The translations under genes were made by a program, and so were the position numbers. This document shows, one piece after another, positions 21,322 to 29,438 of a DNA stretch of 55,085 nucleotides; the first letter of the stretch is position 1, and every line of letters starts with the position of its first letter. Source of the DNA: an uncultured Parabacteroides sp. (GTDB taxonomy: Bacteria > Bacteroidota > Bacteroidia > Bacteroidales > Tannerellaceae); contig CASEMX010000024.1 in NCBI GenBank assembly GCA_949289155.1, positions 1-55,085 on the forward strand, in the 5' to 3' direction. The notes below the pieces were generated by a model, which was given only the letters and a program-made list of their open reading frames with translations, was not told the origin of the DNA and did no database searches.

Positions 21322-21530
21322 AAAAAGTTCAATGCAACGAGAGAAAAAGTCGGCTTTATTTGTAGGAAAAGTTATTATCACGTCGTGAAATATGAATTTC
21401 ATAGCGTGAAATATATATTCCACGACGTGAAACATATATTTCACGTCGTGATAATAATTTTATATACTAATGTTCGCAACTTTATCTAATGGAGGGTTTG
21501 GCTTTTTATCATTATATCGGGAACTTTTTT
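21322..21530. repeat. Modular palindromic element B (22/21-bp period)
   Basis: Left boxes AAAAAGTTC, AAAAAGTC and AAAAGTTAT have GT at 21327, 21349 and 21371 (22-bp steps). The core has CGTGA at 21384, 21405, 21426 and 21447 (21-bp steps) with palindromes of the TGAAATATATATTTCA type joined by CACGACGTG/CACGTCGTG. Right boxes CAACTTTAT, GGCTTTTTAT and GGAACTTTTTT are at 21479, 21501 and 21523 (22-bp steps, inverted). It fills the gap between the barrel gene and the tRNA operon and matches element A at 13598-13828 box for box. Confidence 0.9.
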
Positions 21531-21630
21531 ATTATATGAATGGGGCAGATGAATGGGTAGGTTCGTGCGGCGTGTCTTTATTAGGAAAAAGGAAAAAGAA
21601 GGATAGGATGATAAAAAAGCAGGCGAAAGG

Positions 21631-21661
21631 TTTGGAGATTTCAAAAATATGCCTACCTTTG
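21631..21661 (+). promoter_or_regulatory. Promoter of the tRNA-Gly/Leu/Leu operon
   Basis: TTTG (21631-21634), 19-nt spacer, TACCTTTG (21654-21661); the start site would fall just before tRNA-Gly at 21673. Confidence 0.8.
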
Positions 21662-21672
21662 CACCCGTAATC

Positions 21673-21745
21673 GCGGAAGTAGCTCAGTTGGTAGAGCATA
21701 ACCTTGCCAAGGTTAGGGTCGCGGGTTCGAGTCCCGTCTTCCGCT
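21673..21745 (+). tRNA. tRNA-Gly (anticodon GCC)
   Basis: Acceptor GCGGAAG/CTTCCGC is fully paired; anticodon stem TAACC/GGTTA around TTGCCAA gives GCC; T-arm has GGGTTCGAGTCCC; discriminator T. First gene of a three-tRNA transcript. Confidence 0.97.
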
Positions 21746-21764
21746 CTTTCTTTATGTAGTGATT

Positions 21765-21848
21765 GCCCAGGTGGCGGAATTGGTAGACGCGCTCGTTTCA
21801 GGTGCGAGTGGCTTTGCGGTCGTGCAGGTTCGAGTCCTGTTCTGGGCA
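21765..21848 (+). tRNA. tRNA-Leu (anticodon CAG)
   Basis: Class II tRNA with a long variable arm. Acceptor GCCCAGG/TCTGGGC, anticodon loop TTCAGGT (CAG), T-arm CAGGTTCGAGTCCTG, discriminator A. Confidence 0.96.
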
Positions 21849-21863
21849 CACCATTAGGTGTAA

Positions 21864-21947
21864 GCGCGGATGGTGAAATTGGTAGACACGCTACTTTGAG
21901 GGGGTAGTGCCGGTTTCGGCGTGTGAGTTCGAATCTCATTCCGCGCA
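21864..21947 (+). tRNA. tRNA-Leu (anticodon GAG)
   Basis: Class II tRNA with acceptor GCGCGGA/TCCGCGC, anticodon loop TTGAGGG (GAG), long variable arm and discriminator A. It is 15 nt after the previous tRNA-Leu. Confidence 0.96.
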
Positions 21948-21982
21948 CAGCGAATAACTGTCTGTATATACGTTTCGTAAAG

Positions 21983-22004
21983 AAAAGTCTATACGGACTT
22001 TTTT
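21983..22004 (+). terminator. Terminator of the tRNA operon
   Basis: AAAAGTC and GACTTTT with a 6-nt loop and a T tail, 35 nt past the last tRNA and only 8 nt before the nuclease start codon. It may partially attenuate read-through into the nuclease gene. Confidence 0.75.
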
Positions 22005-22012
22005 GTTTTAAT

Positions 22013-23029
22013 ATGGCAAAGAAAAGAAGAGCATCGGCTGCCGGAAGAAAGAGAGGTACGAAGAAGGAGGCGAAATGGCTGACTTCTTTGAAGCATGGCT
22101 TTTATGCGGCGTGCTTTGTCGTCGTGATTGCTTCGGCTGTACTATATGCTTATCAGGTGCTTTCTCCTTATTTGGATAAATGGGATTGGGGAAAGAAGGA
22201 GACGACGATATCCCGAATAGGGGAGGAGCTGAAAGAGCAACTCCCAACGCAAAAGGAGCTGCAGAAGAGGGCGGAGGCTATTTCGGAATCGCTCAAGAGC
22301 AAGCCGGAACCGAAAGAAACGGCTCTGTTGGAAATGCCGCAGAATGCCGAGTTGCCTTCTTGTTTGGGCAAGGTGACCCAACAAATTATCCGGCACGAAG
22401 GATATACGGTCTCGTATAATTCGGATTATCGGGTAGCCAATTGGGTGGCTTATGTATTGACGCGGGAAGAGGCAAAGAGCAAGAAAAATGAACGTTCGAA
22501 TAAGTTCGTGCGCGACCCTCAGGTGAAAGGGGCGTCTGCAGAGAATGGCGATTATACCCGTACCGGATACGACCGTGGGCATTTGGCTCCGGCGGGCGAT
22601 ATGAAATGGTCGGCAAAGTCCATGCGGGAGTCTTTTTACTTGAGCAATATCGTCCCGCAGAAACCGGGACTGAATCGGGGCATTTGGAAAGATTTAGAGG
22701 AGCAATGCCGCATGTGGGCAACAGACAATGGGGTTTTACTGATAGCGACGGGCCCTATCCTTTCTTCGGATTTGAAGCGGTTGGGAAAGAACCGGGTAGC
22801 CATTCCGAAGCAATTCTATAAAGTCGTCTGCATGATTCAGGATAATCGGTATGAGGCGGTAGGCTTTCTATTTGAGAACCGGGACTATGGGAAGACGACG
22901 TTGCAGAGCTTGATGGTTCCGGTCGATAGTGTAGAGAAGGTTACTCAAATTGACTTCTTTTCCACGCTGCCTAATGAGGTGGAGAATCGTATGGAGGCTA
23001 CGGTCAACAGGGAGGCATGGTCTTTTTGA
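22013..23029 (+). CDS. DNA/RNA non-specific endonuclease (DRGH family)
   Basis: 338 residues from ATG 22013; upstream frame overlaps tRNA-Leu and is discarded. A basic N-terminus is followed by one membrane segment (about 30-50, FYAACFVVVIASAVLYAY), so it is inner-membrane anchored with an external nuclease domain. The catalytic motif YDRGHLAPAGDM (about 185-197) contains the general-base His, and NIVPQKPGLNRGIW carries the Mg-binding Asn. It would degrade extracellular or periplasmic nucleic acids. The next gene starts 21 nt later. Confidence 0.93.
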   Translation: MAKKRRASAAGRKRGTKKEAKWLTSLKHGFYAACFVVVIASAVLYAYQVLSPYLDKWDWGKKETTISRIGEELKEQLPTQKELQKRAEAISESLKSKPEPKETALLEMPQNAELPSCLGKVTQQIIRHEGYTVSYNSDYRVANWVAYVLTREEAKSKKNERSNKFVRDPQVKGASAENGDYTRTGYDRGHLAPAGDMKWSAKSMRESFYLSNIVPQKPGLNRGIWKDLEEQCRMWATDNGVLLIATGPILSSDLKRLGKNRVAIPKQFYKVVCMIQDNRYEAVGFLFENRDYGKTTLQSLMVPVDSVEKVTQIDFFSTLPNEVENRMEATVNREAWSF

Positions 23030-23050
23030 ACAGTATAATTAAGGAATAAT

Positions 23051-24355
23051 ATGTGTACGGGTACAATAAGCCAGGATTTGTTAAGTAAAAGAAAGAAGAT
23101 AGCATTGGTTGGCTTGGGATATGTCGGCTTACCGATTGCCATGGAATTGGCAAAGCATTTGTCCGTGATAGGCTTTGATATTAATGAGAAGCGGTTGGAG
23201 AAGCTGCGTCAGCATATAGATACGAGCGGGGAATTGGCTTCGGATGTGTTCGAAGGTAAGGATATCCGGTTCACTTCATCGGAAAAAGAATTGGCTGAAG
23301 CCTCCTTTTATATCATTGCTGTCCCTACGCCGATAGACCAACATAACGAACCGGACCTGTCGCCATTGCTTTCTGCGACGCGGACGGTGGCACGTGTCTT
23401 GAAGAAAGGAGACTATGTAGTCTATGAATCGACTGTTTATCCGGGCTGTACGGAAGAGGACTGTGTGCCGTTGTTGGAACAATTGTCTGGGTTGCATGCC
23501 GGCGTTGATTTCAAGTATGGTTATTCTCCGGAACGGATAAATCCGGGTGATAAAATACATACACTTCAGAATACGGTGAAGATTGTTTCCGGCTGTGACG
23601 AAGAGGCGACCCGCGAGATTCGGGAAGTTTATCAATGGGTAACGCAAGCCGGATTACATATAGCTCCTAATATAAAGGTAGCGGAAGCTGCCAAGATTAT
23701 CGAGAATACGCAACGGGACGTGAATATCGCCTTGATGAACGAACTTTCGATTATATTCGACCGGATGGGAATCAATACGTATGATGTATTGGAAGCCGCT
23801 GGTACGAAATGGAATTTCCTTCATTTCTCGCCGGGATTGGTCGGCGGGCATTGTATAGGCGTTGACCCATATTATTTGGTACATAAAGCAAAAGAATTGC
23901 AATACCATCCGAAGATGATTAATTCCGGTCGCTTCGTAAACGATTCGATGGGGCGGTATATTGGTAAAAAGATAGTCAAAAAGGTCATCTCGTTAGGGAA
24001 GAATATCCTGCGTGCAAGGGTATTGATTATGGGAATTACCTTTAAAGAGAATGTTTCCGATATACGGAATTCGAAAGTGGTAGATATGATTCATGAGTTT
24101 GAGGACTTCGGGGCATTAGTTGATGTGGTGGACCCGTTGGCTTCAGCCGAAGAAGTATGGCATGCATATCATATCCGTTTGTCGGAACAGCCGGAAGGAC
24201 CTTATGATGCAATAGTCGTTGCTGTCCCTCATAAGGATTATATTACGTTGGACGAATCTTATTTCCTGTCCTTGGTTAAGGGACCTGCTGTGTTAGGAGA
24301 TGTGAAGGGCATTTATCGACATCGCATACAAACGTTAGAGTATTGGAGCCTGTAA
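23051..24355 (+). CDS. UDP-sugar 6-dehydrogenase, WbpA/TviB type
   Basis: 434 residues. N-terminal NAD-binding GLGYVGLPIAMELA, then VPTPID and a proline-containing FKYGYSPERINPGD block; catalytic Cys in VGGHCIGVDPYYL (about residue 273); C-terminal domain begins near GITFKENVSDIRNSKV. Subfamily features fit enzymes that oxidise UDP-GlcNAc or UDP-GalNAc to the uronic acid for capsule or O-antigen. It stands outside any polysaccharide cluster here. Confidence 0.9.
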   Translation: MCTGTISQDLLSKRKKIALVGLGYVGLPIAMELAKHLSVIGFDINEKRLEKLRQHIDTSGELASDVFEGKDIRFTSSEKELAEASFYIIAVPTPIDQHNEPDLSPLLSATRTVARVLKKGDYVVYESTVYPGCTEEDCVPLLEQLSGLHAGVDFKYGYSPERINPGDKIHTLQNTVKIVSGCDEEATREIREVYQWVTQAGLHIAPNIKVAEAAKIIENTQRDVNIALMNELSIIFDRMGINTYDVLEAAGTKWNFLHFSPGLVGGHCIGVDPYYLVHKAKELQYHPKMINSGRFVNDSMGRYIGKKIVKKVISLGKNILRARVLIMGITFKENVSDIRNSKVVDMIHEFEDFGALVDVVDPLASAEEVWHAYHIRLSEQPEGPYDAIVVAVPHKDYITLDESYFLSLVKGPAVLGDVKGIYRHRIQTLEYWSL

Positions 24356-24436
24356 AGATAAGATTCTGTCTTTTTTCCTTTATTTTGACGAAAAATATGT
24401 TGTAGAATATGTTTTTTTATTTGGATAGTAAATTTG

Positions 24437-24547
24437 AAAGCTGCATCTTTGCAGCCAGATAACCTAAACAATCTTTTTGCCTTAAAAGATAATACCTATA
24501 GAAAACCTGCAAAAGAGACTGGCTCGGGAGGAGTTCAGTCTCTTTTT
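24437..24547 (+). other. Gap with hairpin and strong terminator
   Basis: The 248-bp gap before the PfkB gene has a small hairpin (GCTGC-atctt-t-GCAGC near 24440) and an intrinsic terminator at 24511-24547 (AAAGAGACTG / CAGTCTCTTT followed by T-rich sequence). A TAAATTTG box at 24429-24436 could start a short transcript ending at this terminator; otherwise the terminator belongs to the dehydrogenase gene. Confidence 0.45.
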
Positions 24548-24548
24548 G

Positions 24549-24580
24549 TTTGTATTCTCAAAATACTTTTTCTACATTTG
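24549..24580 (+). promoter_or_regulatory. Promoter of the PfkB-family kinase gene
   Basis: TTTG (24549-24552), 20-nt spacer, TACATTTG (24573-24580); start codon 24604. Confidence 0.75.
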
Positions 24581-24603
24581 CCACCCTAAAATAAGGAAGA
24601 AAT

Positions 24604-25503
24604 ATGAATAGATACGAACTTTGTTGCATAGGACATATTACACACGACAAGATTGTTACCCCCAAAAAGACCGCTCATATGCCGGGTGGAACTTCTTATT
24701 ATTTTTCTCATGCGATTCGACAATTCGACGATATCAATTATGCGCTGATAACGGCATTAGGACAGGAGGATATGCACGTTGTCGAGGAATTGCGCCAGTT
24801 AGGTATCCGAGTAGAGGTCATGCCAAGCCGTGAATCGGTTTACTTTGAGAATATTTATGGTGAGAATCAGGATAATCGTACACAACGGGTTTTGGCAAAA
24901 GCGGATCCGTTCACGATTGATTATTTAAAGGATATAGAAGCAGATATTTTTCATTTAGGGAGTTTGTTGGCAGATGACTTTTCGCTGGAGGTGGTGAAGT
25001 ATTTGTCCGGCAAAGGGCGTATATCTATTGATTCGCAGGGTTATCTTCGGGAAGTACGGAACAGGGATGTGTATGCTGTTGATTGGGCACAGAAGCGCGA
25101 CTTCTTACAATATGTATATTTCTTGAAGGCAAATGAGCAGGAAACCTTGGCGTTGACGGGTACGAATGATGTCGAAAAGGCGGCAAAAGAGCTGCATGAC
25201 TGGGGAGTAAAAGAGGTTCTGTTGACATTGGGAAGCAATGGTTCGATTATATATGATGGGACAAACTTCTATTTGATACCTGCCTATAAGCCGAAAGAGA
25301 CGGTCGATGCTACGGGTTGCGGGGATACTTATATGACAGGTTACCTTTATTGCCGGGCAAAAGGGATGGGCATAGAGGAATCCGGAAAGTTTGCTGCAGC
25401 TATCTCGACATTGAAGTTGGAGGCAATGGGTCCTTTCTCCGGGACGAAAGCCGATATCGAACGGTGTATGCAGACGGCAGAACAGACGATGCCGATGTTG
25501 TAA
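24604..25503 (+). CDS. PfkB-family carbohydrate kinase
   Basis: 299 residues of the ribokinase/PfkB fold. MPGGTSYYFSHAIRQF is the substrate-binding region, LTLGSNGSIIYDG precedes the ATP site, and DATGCGDTYMTGYL (about 235-248) carries the anion hole and catalytic Asp, with Cys where most members have Ala. Substrate not predictable; sugar or nucleoside kinases are both in the family. Monocistronic, convergent with menA across a hairpin. Confidence 0.88.
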   Translation: MNRYELCCIGHITHDKIVTPKKTAHMPGGTSYYFSHAIRQFDDINYALITALGQEDMHVVEELRQLGIRVEVMPSRESVYFENIYGENQDNRTQRVLAKADPFTIDYLKDIEADIFHLGSLLADDFSLEVVKYLSGKGRISIDSQGYLREVRNRDVYAVDWAQKRDFLQYVYFLKANEQETLALTGTNDVEKAAKELHDWGVKEVLLTLGSNGSIIYDGTNFYLIPAYKPKETVDATGCGDTYMTGYLYCRAKGMGIEESGKFAAAISTLKLEAMGPFSGTKADIERCMQTAEQTMPML

Positions 25504-25512
25504 TCGGGGAGT

Positions 25513-25600
25513 TGGTAGTGAGTAGTGAGTAGTGAGTAGTTAGTAGTTAGTAGGTCAAGGTTCCACTACTACTAACCTCTAACTACTAACTACCAGCTAC
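25513..25600. repeat. Heptamer-repeat hairpin between convergent genes
   Basis: Heptads GTAGTGA (three copies from 25515) then GTAGTTA (two copies) form the left arm; the right arm (from about 25563) carries complementary ACTACTA/ACTACTAACTACC sequence. Together they make a long imperfect hairpin in the 97-bp gap between the pfkB-like stop and the menA stop, probably a two-way terminator. Confidence 0.8.
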
Positions 25601-26467
25601 TTAATAAATATAGAGAAATCCTGCCATCAATAGGGAGAAGAGAAAGACATTGCGGGCGGTGTGTCCCAATGTACGGTTTAAAGCACGGCCTTCGTTGCGG
25701 CGCATCTCTTGCCAAGTCGCGATGAAGAGGACGAAATAGAGTGCGAAGAGGCATTGCATCCATAATTCTACTTGCATCAAAAGCGGACAAACCAGCAGGA
25801 GGGCGATGAATCCATTCAGCAAATAGACGATACGACCGAAGCGTCGTCCGAAGAGAACTATCGTTGTGCGCTTATTCGCGGCTTTGTCTTGCCGGTAATC
25901 CCGATAATTATTTACAATCAGGATATTGACGGAGAGCAATCCTACCGAAATGGATAAAATCAGTGTCAACCAAGTGAATTGCAGCGCCTGTACGTAATAA
26001 GTGAAGCATACGGGAATAATGCCGTAGAACAAAAGCACGCAGATATCCCCTAATCCGCGATAAGCCAGCGGAAACGGACCCGCAGAATAGGCTAATACGC
26101 CAAGAGCTATCGCAATGCCGACGAAAACAAGTTTCCAGCCGGCAAAGAAGAGCAGGCCGCACCCGCAAAGGCAAGCCAATCCTAATGTGAGGAACGTACC
26201 TTTCAACATCGATTCGGGAGCAATCCATCCTTGTGCTACCGCCCGTTCCGGTCCCAAACGGTCAGCTCCGTCCGCCCCTTTCTTATAATCAAAATAATCA
26301 TTGGCAAAATTACTGGCCACTTGTGCTAATAATGCGACGAGCAGGCAGAGAATTGCCGGAATCCATTGGAATGCCCCGTCACGGAATGCCAATGCACAAC
26401 CGACAATAACCGGACTTATTGAAGCCGGAAGCGTTTTGGGGCGTGCAGCCTCCAGCCAATACTTCAT
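25601..26467 (-). CDS. menA: 1,4-dihydroxy-2-naphthoate polyprenyltransferase
   Basis: 288-residue membrane prenyltransferase of the UbiA superfamily that attaches the polyprenyl chain in menaquinone synthesis. MKYWLEAARPKTLPASISPVIVG is the classic MenA start; the first Asp-rich motif is NDYFDYKKGADGADR and the second region NNYRDYRQDKAANKRT; eight to nine hydrophobic helices follow. ATG 26467 with GAGGGT upstream is chosen over 26491. No other men genes are nearby. Confidence 0.93.
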   Translation of the reverse strand: MKYWLEAARPKTLPASISPVIVGCALAFRDGAFQWIPAILCLLVALLAQVASNFANDYFDYKKGADGADRLGPERAVAQGWIAPESMLKGTFLTLGLACLCGCGLLFFAGWKLVFVGIAIALGVLAYSAGPFPLAYRGLGDICVLLFYGIIPVCFTYYVQALQFTWLTLILSISVGLLSVNILIVNNYRDYRQDKAANKRTTIVLFGRRFGRIVYLLNGFIALLLVCPLLMQVELWMQCLFALYFVLFIATWQEMRRNEGRALNRTLGHTARNVFLFSLLMAGFLYIY

Positions 26468-26530
26468 TTTAGTACCCTCTTTGTTTATCATATATGGAAT
26501 AATAAATTTAAAAATACGGATTATCGTAAA

Positions 26531-26617
26531 ATTATCTCTTGAGTTACCTTCAGCTATCTCTTGAGTTATCTCCGGCTAAGTCTTGAGTTATCTTCAGCTA
26601 TCTCTTGAGTTATTTTC
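26531..26617. repeat. Four-unit 22-bp array
   Basis: CTTGAG recurs at 26538, 26560, 26582 and 26604, an exact 22-bp period; unit core TATCTCTTGAGTTA is imperfectly palindromic, spacer CTTCAG/CTCCGG. It occupies the 294-bp gap between divergent menA and mdh, upstream of the mdh -7 box. Confidence 0.92.
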
Positions 26618-26680
26618 CGAAATCGTCGCCAAAGATGAAAACTTTTCTCGGAAAAATGAAATCGGCTCTAAATAATTTGC

Positions 26681-26688
26681 TATTTTTG
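26681..26688 (+). promoter_or_regulatory. -7 box of mdh
   Basis: TATTTTTG 73 nt before the mdh start codon; -33 box not clear. Confidence 0.5.
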
Positions 26689-26761
26689 CGCTAAAATAAT
26701 CAAGGCAGGAAGGGATAAGCTCCCGTTCTGCACGTAACAACAATTAAAAACATAAAGCATT

Positions 26762-27763
26762 ATGGAATTTGTAACAAACGAAAAACTTACTATTGTAGGT
26801 GCTGCCGGCATGATCGGGTCTAATATGGCTCAGACGGCAATTATGATGGGTCTGACTCCGAACATCTGTCTGTACGATCCGTACGCTCCGGGTTTGGAAG
26901 GAGTAGCTGAAGAATTATTCCACTGCGGTTTTGAAGGCGTGAATATTACTTTTACTTCAGACATCAAAGAGGCATTGACCGGTGCTAAATATATCGTTAA
27001 TTCGGGTGGTGCTGCTCGTAAAGCAGGTATGACGCGTGAGGATTTGCTGAAAGGTAATGCTGCTATTGCTGAAGAGTTCGGTAAGAACGTTAAGGCATAT
27101 TGCCCAGATGTTAAGCACATCGTAATCATCTTCAACCCGGCTGATATTACTGGTTTGATTACATTATTATATTCTGGTTTGAAACCGGGGCAGGTTACTA
27201 CGTTGGCTGGTTTGGATTCAACTCGTCTGCGCAGCGAATTGGCTAAGCACTTCCATGTATCTCCGGATGCAGTTGAGAATTGCCGTACATACGGTGGCCA
27301 CGGCGAACAGATGGCTGTATTTGCTTCTACTGCAAAGGTAAATGGCAAGCCGTTGACCGATATCATCGGAACTGATGCTTTGACTACTGAGCAATGGGCA
27401 GAAATCCAGCAGAAGGTAACTAAGGGTGGTGCGAACATCATTGCATTGCGCGGTCGTTCTTCATTCCAGAGCCCGTCATACGTTTCTATCGAAATGATTG
27501 CAGCAGCTATGGGTGGTAAGGCATTCCGTTGGCCGGCTGGTACTTATGTTTCAAACGACAAGTACGACCACATCATGATGGCTTGGGAAACTTCAATCGA
27601 CAAGGATGGTTGCCACTGCGCGGCTTTGAACGGAACTCCGGAAGAGCAGGCTGCTTTGGACAAGAGCTATGCTCACCTCTGCGAATTGCGTGACGAAGTA
27701 ATCGCTATGGGCGTTCTTCCTCCGGTATCAGAATGGAACAAGTTGAATCCGAATATTAAATAA
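26762..27763 (+). CDS. mdh: Malate dehydrogenase
   Basis: 333 residues, NAD-dependent oxidation of malate to oxaloacetate. Rossmann motif GAAGMIGSNMA at about 13-23; substrate Arg in SGGAARKAGMTRED; FNPADITG; GLDSTRLRSELA; catalytic His in TYGGHGEQM. Codons are visibly more biased than in neighbouring genes (preference for GGT, GCT, AAG), fitting high expression. The sequence belongs to the Bacteroidales-type MDH. Confidence 0.95.
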   Translation: MEFVTNEKLTIVGAAGMIGSNMAQTAIMMGLTPNICLYDPYAPGLEGVAEELFHCGFEGVNITFTSDIKEALTGAKYIVNSGGAARKAGMTREDLLKGNAAIAEEFGKNVKAYCPDVKHIVIIFNPADITGLITLLYSGLKPGQVTTLAGLDSTRLRSELAKHFHVSPDAVENCRTYGGHGEQMAVFASTAKVNGKPLTDIIGTDALTTEQWAEIQQKVTKGGANIIALRGRSSFQSPSYVSIEMIAAAMGGKAFRWPAGTYVSNDKYDHIMMAWETSIDKDGCHCAALNGTPEEQAALDKSYAHLCELRDEVIAMGVLPPVSEWNKLNPNIK

Positions 27764-27794
27764 TTACGGTTATATTTGTGTTTTAAGATGAATA

Positions 27795-27829
27795 GGCAGT
27801 CCGTAGAAATATGGGCTGCCTTTGTTGTT
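27795..27829 (+). terminator. Terminator of mdh
   Basis: GGCAG-t-CC and GG-g-CTGCC form a stem with a 10-nt loop, followed by TTTGTTGTT, 32 nt after the mdh stop. Confidence 0.7.
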
Positions 27830-27851
27830 CATAGATTAAAGTATAAAGATA

Positions 27852-28496
27852 ATGAAGCTAAATGCGGCACTATTTGATTTCGACGGTGTCTTGGCAGATA
27901 CCGAAAAGCTCTACGATGTGTTCTGGAACGAGATGGGCGAACGTTACCATACGGGCATCCCGAATTTCGCCTCGCATATCAAAGGAACAACGATTCAGGG
28001 CCTTATAGGGAAGTACTTCGCTGACCGGCCGGAAGCGGAGAAGGAGCAAATCATCGCAGAGTCCAATCACTTCGATTGGCATATGCCGATGCCACCGATG
28101 CCCGGTTCGTTCGAGTTCGTGCGAATGCTGAAGGAACATGGCGTGCAGATTGGGTTGGTGACCAGCTCGGACGATAAGAAGCTGGCGCACGCTTTCCATG
28201 AATTGCCTGTTATGGAGGGTTTGTTCGATACCATCGTCTCGGCGAATCGCATTACGAAAGGGAAGCCGAATCCGATGTGTTACCGGTTGGCGGCGCAGGA
28301 CTTGGGCAGGAAGCCGGAGGAGTGTCTGGTGTTCGAAGATTCATTTGCCGGGATACAAGCCGGTAATGATGCCGGGATGCGCGTTATTGCACTCAGCACG
28401 ACCAATCCCGCCGAGGCATTGCAGGGCAAGGCGTATCGTGTGATTCCGAATCTGGAGGGCAGGACATTCGAGGATTATCTGGCATGGCAGGCTTAA
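27852..28496 (+). CDS. HAD-IA phosphatase, beta-phosphoglucomutase-like
   Basis: 214 residues. Motif I DFDGVLADTEKLY with nucleophile Asp, helical cap domain (about 20-90), motif II GLVTSSDD, motif III Lys in KGKPNPMCY and motif IV VFEDSFAGIQAG. Resembles beta-phosphoglucomutase/2-deoxyglucose-6-phosphatase subgroup; substrate unknown. Its last four bases overlap the convergent HAD gene. Confidence 0.88.
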   Translation: MKLNAALFDFDGVLADTEKLYDVFWNEMGERYHTGIPNFASHIKGTTIQGLIGKYFADRPEAEKEQIIAESNHFDWHMPMPPMPGSFEFVRMLKEHGVQIGLVTSSDDKKLAHAFHELPVMEGLFDTIVSANRITKGKPNPMCYRLAAQDLGRKPEECLVFEDSFAGIQAGNDAGMRVIALSTTNPAEALQGKAYRVIPNLEGRTFEDYLAWQA

Positions 28497-29119
28497 TCCT
28501 CTTCTTTGAACAGGAATGTCCAATCCGACCCTGACGGGCAGCAGTAGCTGTGGATGCCGAGCCCCTCGGCGGCTTTGCAGTTGGCAGGCGAATCGTCAAT
28601 GAAGAATGTCTCGCCTGCTTCTATCATCGAATCGGCAAGGACGTATTTGAAGATTTCGACGTCGGGCTTTTGCATGTGCAGTTCGTAAGAGAGGTATATG
28701 CGGTCGAAGAAGTCATCGACTTCGTGCCCTTTATAGCGGAAGCGGTTCTGTACCGCCCATTGCCAATGGATGCTGTTGGTGTTGCTGAGCAGCATGATGT
28801 GGTATTGCCCGCGCAGTTTCAGCAACCAATCTAATTTATAAGAGGGGATGTCGGTCAGCATCGCGGTCCATGCCTCGTTGATTTGTTGGTCGGTCAGCGG
28901 CTGTTCGGTCAGGCGGCGCATACTGGCACGGAATGCCGCCGCCGAGATGTTGCCGGACTCCAATTGCCGGTAAAGTTCTGTTTGCTGGTAGTCTTCCAAT
29001 ACGCTTTCATGGATACTGTCGATTCCTAATTGCTGAAAGGCTCTCCGCCACGCGGCGCGGTCGATATTTATTAAAACCCCTCCGAAGTCGAATATCAGAT
29101 TCTTAATTCCCGTCATCAT
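28493..29119 (-). CDS. HAD-IA phosphatase, YihX-like
   Basis: 208 residues. Motif I DFGGVLINID, motif II LLSNTNS, motif III Lys in HMQKPDVEIFKYV and motif IV FIDDSPANCKAAEGLG. The GGV in motif I and the helical cap fit the YihX/epoxide-hydrolase-N type, some of which act on glucose-1-phosphate. Convergent, overlapping the other HAD gene by 4 bp. A minus-strand -7 box TATCTTTG lies at 29151-29158. Confidence 0.88.
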   Translation of the reverse strand: MMTGIKNLIFDFGGVLINIDRAAWRRAFQQLGIDSIHESVLEDYQQTELYRQLESGNISAAAFRASMRRLTEQPLTDQQINEAWTAMLTDIPSYKLDWLLKLRGQYHIMLLSNTNSIHWQWAVQNRFRYKGHEVDDFFDRIYLSYELHMQKPDVEIFKYVLADSMIEAGETFFIDDSPANCKAAEGLGIHSYCCPSGSDWTFLFKEED

Positions 29120-29251
29120 AATAGCCCTTATTATTTATAAGCGAATGTTGCAAAGATAATAAATTCTAAAGAAAATCTAATTTAGAGTAGGGGAAATACA
29201 TCTCTTTTTACTTGTCTTTTGTGGAAAGTTGGGCAGGAGGCATCAGCCTTA

Positions 29252-29376
29252 CGGATTACCAAAATGGCTCCCCTAATTTGGTAATCCGATTCCCACGGCG
29301 TGGTAACATGCCTCCCTCGGCGAGGGAATGTAGCTCTCACGGCGTGGGAATCCAATTACCATAGCAGGGTAATCCT
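29252..29376. repeat. 22-bp palindromic array
   Basis: CGGCG centres at 29296, 29318 and 29340 are exactly 22 bp apart; each is a different palindrome (CCCACG-g-CGTGG, CCCTCG-g-CGAGGG, TCACG-g-CGTGGGA). The flanks hold a larger palindrome GGATTACCAAA/TTTGGTAATCC (29253-29287) and a third GGTAATCC near 29369. It fills the 319-bp gap between divergent HAD and fur ends. Confidence 0.88.
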
Positions 29377-29438
29377 ATTGTCCTGCCGGAAGGGCAGAAT
29401 TTCGGTGCTCAGTCGGGGATAGAGGGTAGGCGTGGTGA

